Made by a program: the position numbers and the translations under genes. Shown piece after piece: positions 34,161 to 43,195 of a DNA stretch of 64,000 bases. Each line of letters opens with the position of its first letter. Positions within the stretch are counted from its first letter, which is position 1. Below the pieces are notes generated by a model that ran no database searches, was not told the origin of the DNA, and saw only the letters and a list, made by a program, of their open reading frames with translations. Origin of the DNA: Arthrobacter sp. Leaf137 (GTDB lineage Bacteria; Actinomycetota; Actinomycetes; Actinomycetales; Micrococcaceae); NCBI RefSeq assembly GCF_001423525.1, contig NZ_LMOI01000024.1, positions 186,001-250,000 of the forward strand, in the 5' to 3' direction.

Positions 34161-35223
34161 CTTTCACCAGGAGGTCCGCCATGCCCCGGATTACTTCCGG
34201 GGCCTCGAGCACGTCAAGCCACTCTTCCGGCAGGCAAGCCTCGCCGTAGTAGGCGCCCAGGATGTTGCCCGCCACGGATCCCGTGGAGTCGCTGTCGCCG
34301 CTGTGGTTCACGGCCAGTGCCACGGCGTCGCGGAAGTGCCGCACCGGAGTGTCCGCGGCTGCGTCATCGGCGGGGCGGGTGGCCAGCACGGCGTAAAGTC
34401 CGATGGCGAGCGCCTCCTCCGCAACCCAGCCCTCGCCAAGTTCGGCCATTAGTTCCTCGGGCGGGACAATGCCCTTGGCCGCCAGCCGCAGCGCCACCTC
34501 AAGACGCTGGGGCAGTTCGGGCGCCACGCCGGTGATGGCGGCGGCGTGGGCAGTTACCGCAGCAGCCGCATCGTGCAAAGCTTCGCCTGAGATGAGGCGG
34601 TGGATCAGGAGGCTGAACACCCCGGCGCTCTGCCGCGCGGAAGGATGCCCGTGCGTCAGGGAGGCGGCGTCGGCACTCAACTTGTAGACGGCGTCGTGCG
34701 TCACGTGTGGCACCAGCCCGAAAGGTGCCGAACGCATGACGGTTCCGCAGCCCTTGGAGTCCGGATTCACGGGCCGGAAGGAAGTTCCCATTTCTCCGGT
34801 TACCAATCCGGAAATGCAGGCCCGGCCGGGGTGGCGGCGCTGGTGCAGGACAGCCTGCCCGTCGATCCAGCGGGCCTGCGGGGCCGGTGCCGCGGGCCCG
34901 GCATCCTCGCCCTGGGTGGCAAGCCACCGCAGGTAGGCCAGCCACAGGCACGCGTTGACGTCGGCGCCGACTCCCGAGTTGGCCCACTCCAGCGCTTCAA
35001 CCAGGCCGTCCACGGTGTACAGGGTCATCTGCGTATCGTCGGAGATGTGGGTGCTGCCGGAAACGGCAGCGAAGTCCCTCAGCCCGTCCGGGCCGAAGCG
35101 GCGCCGGATGTCGGCAATCGGATCGAATTCAACTTCGTAGCCGAGGGAGTCGCCGAGTGCGCCGCCGAGCAGGCATCCGTGGATGCGGGACTTCAGTGCG
35201 GGCACGCCAGTGTCAGAGCTCAT
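34141..35223 (-). CDS. ADP-ribosylglycohydrolase family protein
   Basis: A 360-residue DraG/ARH-type enzyme that removes ADP-ribose from proteins or small molecules. Metal-binding motifs are present at both ends: GCLLGGALGDSLGYEVEF with ISDDTQMTLYT, and NHSGDSDSTGSVAGNILGAYYG. No ADP-ribosyltransferase gene is near, so the target is unknown. TAGATT ends six bases before the ATG, so a leaderless single-gene transcript is likely. Confidence 0.9.
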   Translation of the reverse strand: MSSDTGVPALKSRIHGCLLGGALGDSLGYEVEFDPIADIRRRFGPDGLRDFAAVSGSTHISDDTQMTLYTVDGLVEALEWANSGVGADVNACLWLAYLRWLATQGEDAGPAAPAPQARWIDGQAVLHQRRHPGRACISGLVTGEMGTSFRPVNPDSKGCGTVMRSAPFGLVPHVTHDAVYKLSADAASLTHGHPSARQSAGVFSLLIHRLISGEALHDAAAAVTAHAAAITGVAPELPQRLEVALRLAAKGIVPPEELMAELGEGWVAEEALAIGLYAVLATRPADDAAADTPVRHFRDAVALAVNHSGDSDSTGSVAGNILGAYYGEACLPEEWLDVLEAPEVIRGMADLLVKVTTGEG

Positions 35224-35229
35224 GCTGCA

Positions 35230-35235
35230 AATCTA
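35230..35235 (-). promoter_or_regulatory. -10 box for leaderless ADP-ribosylglycohydrolase gene
   Basis: TAGATT on the minus strand, ending six bases before the ATG at 35223. Confidence 0.55.
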
Positions 35236-35400
35236 CCGTGGGCGTACCGCGGGCCGGAAAGCAGTTGCGCGGGACGGCTCCGCCGGACGCGCGGCGGAGC
35301 CGGCGTCCGGTTGGTGTCCAGCCAACGCCCAGCCGGGGCTGGAAGAATACTGGGGTTGCCCGGCGGCAGCACCCCTGGCCCCTACCCAAAAGGTCCCATC

Positions 35401-36357
35401 ATGAGCACTACCGTTCCTGACCGACACGATGCCCTTCCCGGCACTTCCGACGCCGTCCGTCCGGGCCTGCTGCCCAGGCTTGGCGCCGAAGCGTTCGGCA
35501 GCCTCTTCATCGCCGTCGCCGGCCTTGGCGTACCGCTGTTCAGCATCCCGCAGTCCAGCCCCCTTCCCGCAGCCCTGGCAGCCGGCCTCGCCGTGACAGC
35601 GGCGATGCTCGCGGTGGGGCACGTTTCCGGCGGGCACTTCAACCCGGCCATCACCCTGGGCCACCTTCTCGCCGGGCGAATGCGTGCCGGCGCGGCAGCC
35701 GCCTACGCCGTTGCCCAGCTGGCCGGCGCCGTGGTGGGGGCCTTGGCGCTGTTCGCGGTACTGCGCACCTTGCCGGGCATCGCGGACAGCCGCACGGCCT
35801 TCGATACGGTCACCGCCGGTTTCGGTGAGCACTCGATTATCCAGGCGCCCGTGGCCGCGGTACTGCTCCTCGAGGTGCTGGGTGCGGCCATCGTCGTTGC
35901 CGTCTTCCTTGGAGCTGCCGCCCGCGAAAAGGCCGGGGCTGTCGTCGCACCTTTTGCCGTGGGCCTGACCTTCGCCGCCCTCCTGCAGTTGGGACAGGCA
36001 GTGGGAAACCTGCCCTACAACCCCGCCCGGGCGGTGGCGTCCGCCGTCTTCAGCTCAGGCTGGGCTGTTGAACAGGTCTGGGTCTTCCTGGTGGCGCCGC
36101 TTGCGGGTGCGGCCATCGCAGGCCTGCTGTTCCGCATCTTCCGCGGCACGGCGGCGCCCGCGCCCGCCGCCGGGGACGCGTCCGACGACGATGCCGCCTT
36201 GGACGGGCGCCCTGAGGTTGCTGCGGAGGCCGGCACGGACGCCACAGCCGGCGCCGCCGGGGAAGCTCGCAGCGCGGGGCAGCCGGAACGTGCGGCCGGG
36301 TCCACCGGCGGCGCCGCCAGCGAGGCCCAGGAGTTCTTCGACGGCAAGCGGGGCTGA
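35401..36357 (+). CDS. Aquaporin/MIP family channel
   Basis: A 318-residue channel with six membrane helices and two half-helices carrying the NPA boxes: GGHFNPAITLGHLL and YNPARAVASAVF. The residues around them look more like a water channel than a glycerol facilitator, but this is not certain. A roughly 70-residue Ala/Asp-rich C-terminal tail is unusual in length and probably disordered. AAAGG precedes the ATG at 35401. Confidence 0.9.
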   Translation: MSTTVPDRHDALPGTSDAVRPGLLPRLGAEAFGSLFIAVAGLGVPLFSIPQSSPLPAALAAGLAVTAAMLAVGHVSGGHFNPAITLGHLLAGRMRAGAAAAYAVAQLAGAVVGALALFAVLRTLPGIADSRTAFDTVTAGFGEHSIIQAPVAAVLLLEVLGAAIVVAVFLGAAAREKAGAVVAPFAVGLTFAALLQLGQAVGNLPYNPARAVASAVFSSGWAVEQVWVFLVAPLAGAAIAGLLFRIFRGTAAPAPAAGDASDDDAALDGRPEVAAEAGTDATAGAAGEARSAGQPERAAGSTGGAASEAQEFFDGKRG

Positions 36358-36423
36358 GGGCCCCTTGCTGTGGGATGCCACGGACGGGTTGCGGCGCTGG
36401 CGCAAACTGTCGGTGGCAGCCGA

Positions 36424-36429
36424 TAGCTT
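36424..36429 (+). promoter_or_regulatory. -10 box for leaderless sbcD
   Basis: TAGCTT ends six bases before the ATG at 36436. Confidence 0.5.
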
Positions 36430-36435
36430 AGAACG

Positions 36436-37614
36436 ATGCGGTTACTTCACACATCGGACTGGCACCTCGGCCGGTCTTTCCACGGCGTGGGCATGCTTGA
36501 TGCCCAGCGTGCTTTCGTCAGCCAGCTCGTGGCGGCGGTATCGGATCACGGGGTCGACGTTGTCCTGATCGCAGGGGACGTCTACGACCGCGCCCTGCCT
36601 GGCGTCGACGTCGTGCGCCTGCTGGATGAGGCCCTCGTGGGGATCACGGCCGCCGGGGCAAAGGTGGTCCTCACCAGCGGCAACCATGACTCCGCCATCC
36701 GCCTGGGCTTTGCGGCCCGGCTGCTCGAACGCGGGGGAGTGCACCTGCGGACACGCGTGGAAGACCTGGACAAGCCGCTGCTTCTGCCGCTGGGCCCGGA
36801 TGCGGCCGGCAGGGATGCCGTCGCCGCCATCTACGGCATCCCCTGGCTGGAACCGCGGCTCGTGGCCGAGCCGCTGGGTGTGGAGGCGGCCAGCCATTTC
36901 GACGTCACCAGCGCTGCCACCACTCTGATCCGGGAGGACATCGCGCGGCGCGCCGGCTCCGCTGTGGTCCATTCAGTGGTCCTGGCCCACACCTTCGCCA
37001 GCGGCGGCATCAGCTCGGACAGCGAACGTGAACTCAGTATCGGCGGGGTGGGAGCAGTCCCGCTGGACCTGTTCGACGGCTTCAGCTACACGGCGCTGGG
37101 CCACCTGCACGGACGCCAGTCCCTTTCGCCGCAGGTCCGGTACTCAGGCTCACCGCTGGCGTATTCCTTCTCCGAGGCCAACCACAGCAAAGGCGCCTGG
37201 CTGGTGGACCTCGGCCCGGACGGCGTCACGGCTGTGGAGGAAGTGCTGTGGGACGCGCCGCGCGCCCTGGCGGTCCTGCGGGGTCCCTTGGCGGAACTGC
37301 TGGAGTCACCGGAGCATGCATGCGCCGAAACCGCCTACTGCCAGGTCACACTGACGGATGACCAACGTCCGGCACGCGCCATGGAGCGGCTCCGGGCGAG
37401 GTTCCCCGACACCCTGGTGCTGGGCTTCGACCCCCAGGGCGGCACACCGGCGCTGTCCACCAGCTACAGCAGCAGGCTCGCCGAAGCCCCGGACGACCTC
37501 GCAGTGTGCTGCGGGTTCCTCGAACATGTCCGTGGCCGAACGCCGGACGATGCCGAGAAGGCAGCGCTCGCGGCCGCACTGGAGAACGTCCGGCTCCAGG
37601 AGGCGGCACTGTGA
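36436..37614 (+). CDS. sbcD: SbcCD nuclease, subunit SbcD
   Basis: The 392-residue Mre11-like phosphoesterase subunit. Metal-binding motifs: TSDWHLGR, IAGDVYDRA, TSGNHDS, and late GHLHGRQ. With SbcC it cuts hairpins and processes double-strand ends. The stop overlaps the sbcC GTG (GTGA), giving equal synthesis of the two subunits. Confidence 0.95.
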   Translation: MRLLHTSDWHLGRSFHGVGMLDAQRAFVSQLVAAVSDHGVDVVLIAGDVYDRALPGVDVVRLLDEALVGITAAGAKVVLTSGNHDSAIRLGFAARLLERGGVHLRTRVEDLDKPLLLPLGPDAAGRDAVAAIYGIPWLEPRLVAEPLGVEAASHFDVTSAATTLIREDIARRAGSAVVHSVVLAHTFASGGISSDSERELSIGGVGAVPLDLFDGFSYTALGHLHGRQSLSPQVRYSGSPLAYSFSEANHSKGAWLVDLGPDGVTAVEEVLWDAPRALAVLRGPLAELLESPEHACAETAYCQVTLTDDQRPARAMERLRARFPDTLVLGFDPQGGTPALSTSYSSRLAEAPDDLAVCCGFLEHVRGRTPDDAEKAALAAALENVRLQEAAL

Positions 37615-40600
37615 GGATCCACCACCTTCGCATCTCTGGCTTCGGCCCCTTCGCCGGAACCGAGGACGTTGACTTTGACCGGCTGAGCGGGCACGGACTG
37701 TTCCTCCTGAACGGGCCAACGGGTGCAGGAAAAACCAGTGTCCTGGATGCCATCTGCTTTGCCCTGTACGGCTCTGTGCCTGGTGCACGGCAGGACGGCA
37801 AACGCCTCCGGAGCGACCATGCCGAACCCGCGCAGGAACCTGCGGTGACCCTGGAATTCTCGGCGCAGGGCCGGCGCTTCGAAGTCACCCGTTCGCCCGC
37901 CTGGGACAAGCCGAGCGCGCGCGGCAGGAACGGCTTTACCACGCAGCAGGCAAAGACGCTCCTGCGGGAGCGTGTTGACGGCGCCTGGGTGGAAAAGTCA
38001 GCCCGCAATGACGAGGCCGGTGCGGAGATCACCGCGCTGCTGGGGATGGACCGCGATCAGTTCACCCGCGTGGTGATGCTCCCGCAGGGTGACTTTGCCG
38101 CCTTCCTCAGGTCGAAGGCTGCCGACCGGCTCGAGCTGCTGCAGAAGCTTTTTGGTACCCAGCGCTTCGAAGCCCTGGAACAGGAGTTCTCCCGGGAGGC
38201 GCTGGCGGCCCGGGAAAGCGTTGCTGCACTGTCGGGACAACTGGAACTGCTCACTGCGCGTGCCGAATCCGAGGCCGCCTCCCTGGAGTTGGCGGCGGAT
38301 GGCGCCCCGGCGGCGGACAACGCGGCCGAACGGCTGGAGTGGCTGCAAGGAGCCGTCGCGCAACGCCTGGAGGTACTTCGCGGTTCCGCGGCGGACGCCG
38401 AAGCGGCGGCGGCCGTGCGGACGCTGGCTGTCGATGAGGAAACCGGACGCCGCGAACGGCGGCGCAGGCTTGAAGCGGCCGAAGCGCGGCGGGATGCTGT
38501 ATCGGATGCGGCTCCCCGTCTCGAAGAACTTGCGGCCCGCCTGGCGCGGCACCGCAAGGCCGAGGTCCTCGAGGGCCAGCTGAAGAACGTTGACAGTGCT
38601 GCGGCCAGGGTGGCCAGTGCGTCCCGGGCCGCGGAATCGGCACTGACGTTCCTCCGTCTTGCCGCTGACGACGACCCCGAACTGGCACCGTTGGAACTTA
38701 CGGACGGCGCCGTGGCCGGGAGCAGTGCAGCTTCCCTGCCGGCATCCGTCACGGCGTCTGCCGCCGATGAACTGGGCCGGCTCCGCTCCCTGTTGGCCGT
38801 CGTGGAGGCGCGCCTTCCGGACGAAGACAGGCTGCAGGCCCTGCGGAAGCGTCACGCCGAACTTGGCAGGAAACAGGCAGAGTTGGAGGCAGCCGGAGCC
38901 AAGCTCGGGGTCCGCTCCGCGGCCCTCCTCGACGAGAGGGCAGGCCTCGAAGCCGGGCTGGGGCCATTGGAGCTGCTGGCGGGAACAGCTCCGCTGCGCG
39001 GCAAGGAAGCCGCGTCAGCAGGAGAGCTCCTGGATGTGGTGCGCCGCCACGCTTCAGCTGTCGCGGCGCGCATTGCGGTTAAGCTGCGCTGCGATGCGGC
39101 CAGGGAACGCCAACTGGAGGCCAAGCAGCAATGGCTGGACCTGAGGGAGGAGCGGCTTACCCATGCCGCTGCGGAACTTGCCGCCCAACTGCAGGCCGGT
39201 GACCCGTGCCCGGTGTGCGGCAGCGCGGAGCATCCCGCACCTGCGGCCGGCGGCAGCCAGGGCCCCGGGCTGGCCCAGGCAGAGGAAGCAGCACACGTCG
39301 CCTACGAGGCTGCGGACGGGGCCCTTGCCCGGGTCGGCGCCGAACTGGCCCACGCTGAGCAGTTTGTGGCAGTTCTTGCCGGGCAGGGCGGCGACACTCC
39401 CGAGGAAGAGGCCCTGGCCGCCGCCGGAGAGGCGCGTACTGCAGCTGCTGAGGCGGAGCGCGCGGCAGCCGAACTTTCAGAAGTCCGCGGAAAACTTGAG
39501 GCACTGGATGCTGGAATTGCCGAGGCAGCAGCCGCCAAAGCCGGAATTGATGCGGGGCTGGCACAGGCAGAGTCATCGCTGGCAGAGGTATCTGACCAGG
39601 CCGCTGCGCTGGACGAGGCCCTGTCCGGTCTGCGGGCCGGGCGTCCCAGCCTGGCCCGGCGCCTGCGCTCGCTGGAGGGCGCAGTGGCTGTGCTCGACAA
39701 GGCCGTGGCAGCGCAGGCCGCACTGACAGCGGCGCAGTCACAGGCGGACGACGCCCGTGAACAGCTCGAGCTGGCGTTGCCGTCGGCCGGCTTCGCGACG
39801 GCCAACGAGGCACGCGGCCAACTCCTCGACAGCACGGAGGCCGACGGACTCCTGGCCGAAGTCCGTGCCGGCCAGGATGAGGCAGCCAGGGTGCGGGAGC
39901 TGTTCGCTGCCGAGGACCTGGTGCGCGCCGCGGAAGAGAAATCCGGAGGATTTGAACCCAGCGAGGAACGGCTCACAGGGCTCGAAAACGAAGCTGCGGA
40001 GGCCCGCGAACGGGCGCGCCAGGCAGACCTCGCCGCCGGAATGGCCGCACGGTGCCTGGCATCGCTGGCGGCCATCAGCCAGGACTACGCCGCGTTGGCA
40101 GGTTCTGCCAGGGAACCGGCGGAGCGGGCCCGGATGCTGGCGGGGCTGGCGGACGCAGCGGCCGGCAGGGGCGAGAACACGTACCGGATGAGCCTGAACA
40201 GCTACGTCCTCGCAGCCCGCTTGGAACAGGTTGCCATTGCAGCGTCCGAGCGGCTGGTGGCGATGAGTGACGGCAGGTACCTGCTGCAGCACACTGACGC
40301 CAAAGCGGCCCGCGGGGCCAAATCCGGGCTGGGCCTGGAAGTGGTGGATCAATGGACGGGCCACCGCCGTGACACGTCCACCCTGTCCGGCGGCGAGTCC
40401 TTCATGGCGTCCCTGTCCCTTGCGCTGGGCCTCGCCGACGTCGTGCAGCAGGAATCCGGGGGAGTGGAAATCGAAACCCTGTTCGTGGACGAGGGATTCG
40501 GCAGCCTCGACGAGCAGTCCCTGGAGCAGGTCATGGACGCCCTTGAGGGACTGCGTGATGGCGGCCGCGTGGTGGGGCTCGTCAGCCACGTCGGCGAGAT

Positions 40601-40688
40601 GAAGCAGCGGATCGGGACCCAACTGCAGGTGCTCAAGCACCGGACCGGATCCACGCTGAGGATCTCGGAGGCGCTCGACGCCGGTTGA
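37611..40688 (+). CDS. sbcC: SbcCD nuclease, subunit SbcC (Rad50-like SMC ATPase)
   Basis: A 1025-residue ATPase with long coiled coils. Walker A GPTGAGKT is at residues 35-42, the zinc hook CPVC at 533-536, the signature LSGGES at 925-930 and Walker B FVDEGFGSLD from 958. The coiled coil is very Ala/Glu-rich. The GTG at 37611 starts RIHHLRISGFGPF, the usual N-terminus; the longer frame from 37506 only adds sequence from sbcD. It is the last gene of the pair. Confidence 0.95.
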   Translation: MRIHHLRISGFGPFAGTEDVDFDRLSGHGLFLLNGPTGAGKTSVLDAICFALYGSVPGARQDGKRLRSDHAEPAQEPAVTLEFSAQGRRFEVTRSPAWDKPSARGRNGFTTQQAKTLLRERVDGAWVEKSARNDEAGAEITALLGMDRDQFTRVVMLPQGDFAAFLRSKAADRLELLQKLFGTQRFEALEQEFSREALAARESVAALSGQLELLTARAESEAASLELAADGAPAADNAAERLEWLQGAVAQRLEVLRGSAADAEAAAAVRTLAVDEETGRRERRRRLEAAEARRDAVSDAAPRLEELAARLARHRKAEVLEGQLKNVDSAAARVASASRAAESALTFLRLAADDDPELAPLELTDGAVAGSSAASLPASVTASAADELGRLRSLLAVVEARLPDEDRLQALRKRHAELGRKQAELEAAGAKLGVRSAALLDERAGLEAGLGPLELLAGTAPLRGKEAASAGELLDVVRRHASAVAARIAVKLRCDAARERQLEAKQQWLDLREERLTHAAAELAAQLQAGDPCPVCGSAEHPAPAAGGSQGPGLAQAEEAAHVAYEAADGALARVGAELAHAEQFVAVLAGQGGDTPEEEALAAAGEARTAAAEAERAAAELSEVRGKLEALDAGIAEAAAAKAGIDAGLAQAESSLAEVSDQAAALDEALSGLRAGRPSLARRLRSLEGAVAVLDKAVAAQAALTAAQSQADDAREQLELALPSAGFATANEARGQLLDSTEADGLLAEVRAGQDEAARVRELFAAEDLVRAAEEKSGGFEPSEERLTGLENEAAEARERARQADLAAGMAARCLASLAAISQDYAALAGSAREPAERARMLAGLADAAAGRGENTYRMSLNSYVLAARLEQVAIAASERLVAMSDGRYLLQHTDAKAARGAKSGLGLEVVDQWTGHRRDTSTLSGGESFMASLSLALGLADVVQQESGGVEIETLFVDEGFGSLDEQSLEQVMDALEGLRDGGRVVGLVSHVGEMKQRIGTQLQVLKHRTGSTLRISEALDAG

Positions 40689-40724
40689 CCCGCAGCTGAC
40701 CGGGCCGCGGTTCAGATGCAGGCG

Positions 40725-40784
40725 TAGACTGGTTCAGTTACCGGGTTGCGCGCATCGGGAGGAGGGACGATGCGCATGATTTGA
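40725..40784 (+). promoter_or_regulatory. Promoter and mini-ORF leader before an MFS gene
   Basis: TAGACT (40725-40730) may be the -10 box. Downstream GGGAGGAGGG (about 40757-40766) is the strongest ribosome binding site in the area. It leads to ATGCGCATGATTTGA, a four-codon ORF (40770-40784) in the same frame as the MFS gene that starts at 40797. Confidence 0.5.
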
Positions 40785-40796
40785 ACGAGCCCGGAA

Positions 40797-42143
40797 TTGA
40801 CTTCACACACTTCTTCACCGACGTCGCCGCCATCCCCGGCATCAACTGACACCGGATCCCCGTTGCAACCTGCAACTGCCGCGGGCGTTCCCAAACCGGC
40901 CAAGACCGGCCGGTTTGCCCGGCTTCCCCTGCTCGCTGGCCGCAGCTTCATTCCCCTTGGCCTTTTTGCCCGGCTTCCGCTCGCCATGCTGACGGTGGGA
41001 ACCCTCACCATGGTCACTTCCGTCAGCGGGTCCTACGCGGCGGGCGGCACGGCTGCCGGGGCTGTAGGCATTGGCTCGGCCCTCGGCGCCCCGGTGCTCG
41101 GTGCGCTCGCCGACAGGCGGGGACAGCGGCCCGTCCTGCTGACCGCGGCGATCATCAACACGGTGGCGGTCCTGGCCCTGATCCTGGCGGCCACCGCCAC
41201 CGTGGCTTCCGGCGGACTGTTCGGAGCCGTTATCGCGGCGGCGCTTGTCTCAGGTGCGAGTTCCCCGCAGGTAGGCCCCTTGGCCCGGGTTCGCTGGATG
41301 GCGCTGGCATCGCATGGCCCGGCGTCGCAGCAGGCCGCCGACCTTGACACTGCCCTGTCCTACGAGAGCACCGCCGACGAAGTCACGTTCGTCCTGGGCC
41401 CGGCGCTGGTGGGAATCCTGGCCAGCCTCCTGGCGCCGTGGCTGCCCCTGGCCCTGGCCGCCGCGATGACTGCCACGCTGGTACCCGCGTTCGCGGCCCA
41501 CCCAACCCACCGGGCAGTGCGGCCCGCCGCACGGAAGGCAGCAACCGGGCAGCCGGCCTCCCGGGCCGGAAAGCTGCCGGCCGCCGTCGCCCTGCCTGTC
41601 GCCGCCATGGTCTGCATGGGAACGTTCTTCGGCTCGACACAAGCGGCCCTCAGCTCGTTCTCTGCGCCCTTCGCGGGGCCGGAAATCGCCGGACTGCTGT
41701 ACGCGGCTGTGGGGTTGAGCTCCGCCGCCGCGGCACTCTCCGTGGCCTACTGGCCGCGCAGCTTCACATTGCCAAGGCGGTGGATCGTGTCCGCCGGTCT
41801 GATGGCCCTCCTGTCACTGCTCCTGCTGCTGCCGGATTCGCTGGCCGCCATGGTGGCCGTGCTGCTGGTCCTGGGTATCCCGGTGGGCCCGGTGATGGTG
41901 ACGGTCTTTACGGCAGGCGGCATCCTGGCGCCCGCCGGCCGGCTGGGAACGGTCATGACCGCCCTGGCCAGCGGTATCGTGGCCGGCACGGCGCTGGGCT
42001 CGGCCGCCGGCGGCTTCCTGGCAGAGGCCGGTGGCCACCACCTTGCTTTCCTGGTGCCCATCGCGGCCTCCATGCTGTTGTCGCTGCTGGGCGCCGCTGC
42101 CGCTGTCGTCCTTGGGAAGCGCGGAACCGGCAGCCGCGGCTGA
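40797..42143 (+). CDS. MFS transporter (drug/sugar efflux-like)
   Basis: A 448-residue, 12-helix major facilitator protein. After a Ser/Pro/Thr-rich N-terminal tail come LPLAMLTVGTLTMV and LGALADRRGQRPVLLTA, the loop 2-3 signature. The substrate is unknown; it looks most like actinobacterial efflux carriers. The TTG start at 40797 is the best available, but its own ribosome binding site is weak. An in-frame TGA 13 bp upstream prevents use of the strong site there. Confidence 0.78.
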   Translation: MTSHTSSPTSPPSPASTDTGSPLQPATAAGVPKPAKTGRFARLPLLAGRSFIPLGLFARLPLAMLTVGTLTMVTSVSGSYAAGGTAAGAVGIGSALGAPVLGALADRRGQRPVLLTAAIINTVAVLALILAATATVASGGLFGAVIAAALVSGASSPQVGPLARVRWMALASHGPASQQAADLDTALSYESTADEVTFVLGPALVGILASLLAPWLPLALAAAMTATLVPAFAAHPTHRAVRPAARKAATGQPASRAGKLPAAVALPVAAMVCMGTFFGSTQAALSSFSAPFAGPEIAGLLYAAVGLSSAAAALSVAYWPRSFTLPRRWIVSAGLMALLSLLLLLPDSLAAMVAVLLVLGIPVGPVMVTVFTAGGILAPAGRLGTVMTALASGIVAGTALGSAAGGFLAEAGGHHLAFLVPIAASMLLSLLGAAAAVVLGKRGTGSRG

Positions 42144-42184
42144 TGCCACCGCGCCTCCGCGGGCGGGAAGACGGGCGGGGCGGG

Positions 42185-42919
42185 TCAGGCCAACTGCTCC
42201 TGGATCCTCGCCGCGCTCCCCGCCAGCGCGGCACCCACGGCCCCGGGATCATGGGCGGAACGGATGTAGACGACCGCCAGGGCGGCGGGCCGGCCGCCCG
42301 GCACCCTGATGGGGGCAGCCAGGGAGGAAACCCCCGCGATGACCTCGTCGTGGCTTGCTGAGTAGCCCACCCGGCGGGCCTCGCCGGCCTCCTGCCGGTA
42401 GGCCACGCCGGTGTCCAGCCGGTCCCATTCAGCCTCGGTGAACGCTGACTGGATGGCAATGCCCGGTGCCCCGGCGTTGATGGGATGCCTCGTGCCGGGG
42501 TGCTGGGCCACTGTGGCCCCCGAATGCCGCGGCTCGACCGTGACCAGCGTGATGCAGTCATGATGGTCCCAGACCGCGATGAACGCCGTCATGTCCAGGG
42601 TGTTGGCGAGGTAAGTGAGCTCGGGGAGGGCCGCAGACTGGAGGTTTCGCGACACTCCCCGTGCCAGGACGGCAAGGCCGGGGCCGGGCTGCACCTTTCC
42701 GGCGTCGTCGCGCACCAGCAGTGAGTGGTCCTCAAGGGTGCGCAGGATCCGGTAGGCCACCGATCGGTGGACGCCCATGGCATCGGCCAGCTCGGCGATA
42801 GTCAGTGGGCCGGGCGAGGCAGCAAGGATCTCCAGGGCGCGGATGCCCCGGGACAGCGTCTGGGACGCTGATGCCTGCGCCGGCGCTGGTTCGGTCCGGG
42901 CTGCCGCGGTGGGATTCAT
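42185..42919 (-). CDS. IclR family transcriptional regulator
   Basis: A 244-residue regulator. The N-terminal winged helix (SRGIRALEILAASPGPLTIAELADAMGVHRSVAYRILRTLE) binds DNA and the C-terminal GAF-like domain binds an effector. It is divergent from the MHS transporter gene, which it probably controls, and candidate operators lie between them. I chose the ATG at 42919 because TAGGAT ends seven bases upstream. The ATG at 42928 overlaps that box. Confidence 0.9.
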   Translation of the reverse strand: MNPTAAARTEPAPAQASASQTLSRGIRALEILAASPGPLTIAELADAMGVHRSVAYRILRTLEDHSLLVRDDAGKVQPGPGLAVLARGVSRNLQSAALPELTYLANTLDMTAFIAVWDHHDCITLVTVEPRHSGATVAQHPGTRHPINAGAPGIAIQSAFTEAEWDRLDTGVAYRQEAGEARRVGYSASHDEVIAGVSSLAAPIRVPGGRPAALAVVYIRSAHDPGAVGAALAGSAARIQEQLA

Positions 42920-42926
42920 GGCTTCC

Positions 42927-42932
42927 ATCCTA
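42927..42932 (-). promoter_or_regulatory. -10 box for leaderless iclR-type gene
   Basis: TAGGAT on the minus strand, ending seven bases before the ATG at 42919. Confidence 0.55.
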
Positions 42933-43022
42933 GGGCGCCTTCCGTCCCGTTCGGGGTTGGCCGCGGCCCGTCTGCTGCGCGCCCTTGTCTACCAGACAGG
43001 ATCAAGCTAATTTTCTATTTAA

Positions 43023-43047
43023 GAACATGCAGTTCAAATATAGAACT
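43023..43047. promoter_or_regulatory. Candidate IclR-type operator (three half-sites)
   Basis: Three GAAC/GTTC half-sites in a row: GAAC at 43023, GTTC at 43032 and GAAC at 43043, with AGTTC and GAACT forming a perfect 5-bp dyad. The stretch is AT-rich against a GC-rich background. IclR proteins often bind repeated half-sites of this kind. Confidence 0.45.
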
Positions 43048-43091
43048 CAATTCCGGGGGCGTCCACCGCGAGAAATAGTCCGGAATCCGTG

Positions 43092-43121
43092 TTGCACCTC
43101 ACATTTTCGTAGTAGTGTACT
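43092..43121 (+). promoter_or_regulatory. Predicted promoter of the MHS transporter gene
   Basis: TTGCAC (43092-43097) and TGTACT (43116-43121) are 18 bp apart. They place a transcription start near 43128, inside the adjoining dyad. Confidence 0.4.
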
Positions 43122-43146
43122 TACCAACTGACCGTTCTGTCGGTAA
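43121..43146. promoter_or_regulatory. 26-bp imperfect palindrome at the MHS transporter promoter
   Basis: The ends TTACC and GGTAA pair perfectly and the inner ACCG/CGGT also pair; 20 of 26 positions are symmetric. It covers the predicted transcription start, as expected for a repressor operator. Confidence 0.45.
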
Positions 43147-43195
43147 TCCTGAAGGCGTCCGGCGGTGCAAGCCGCCAATAAACAATGGAGTTTCA

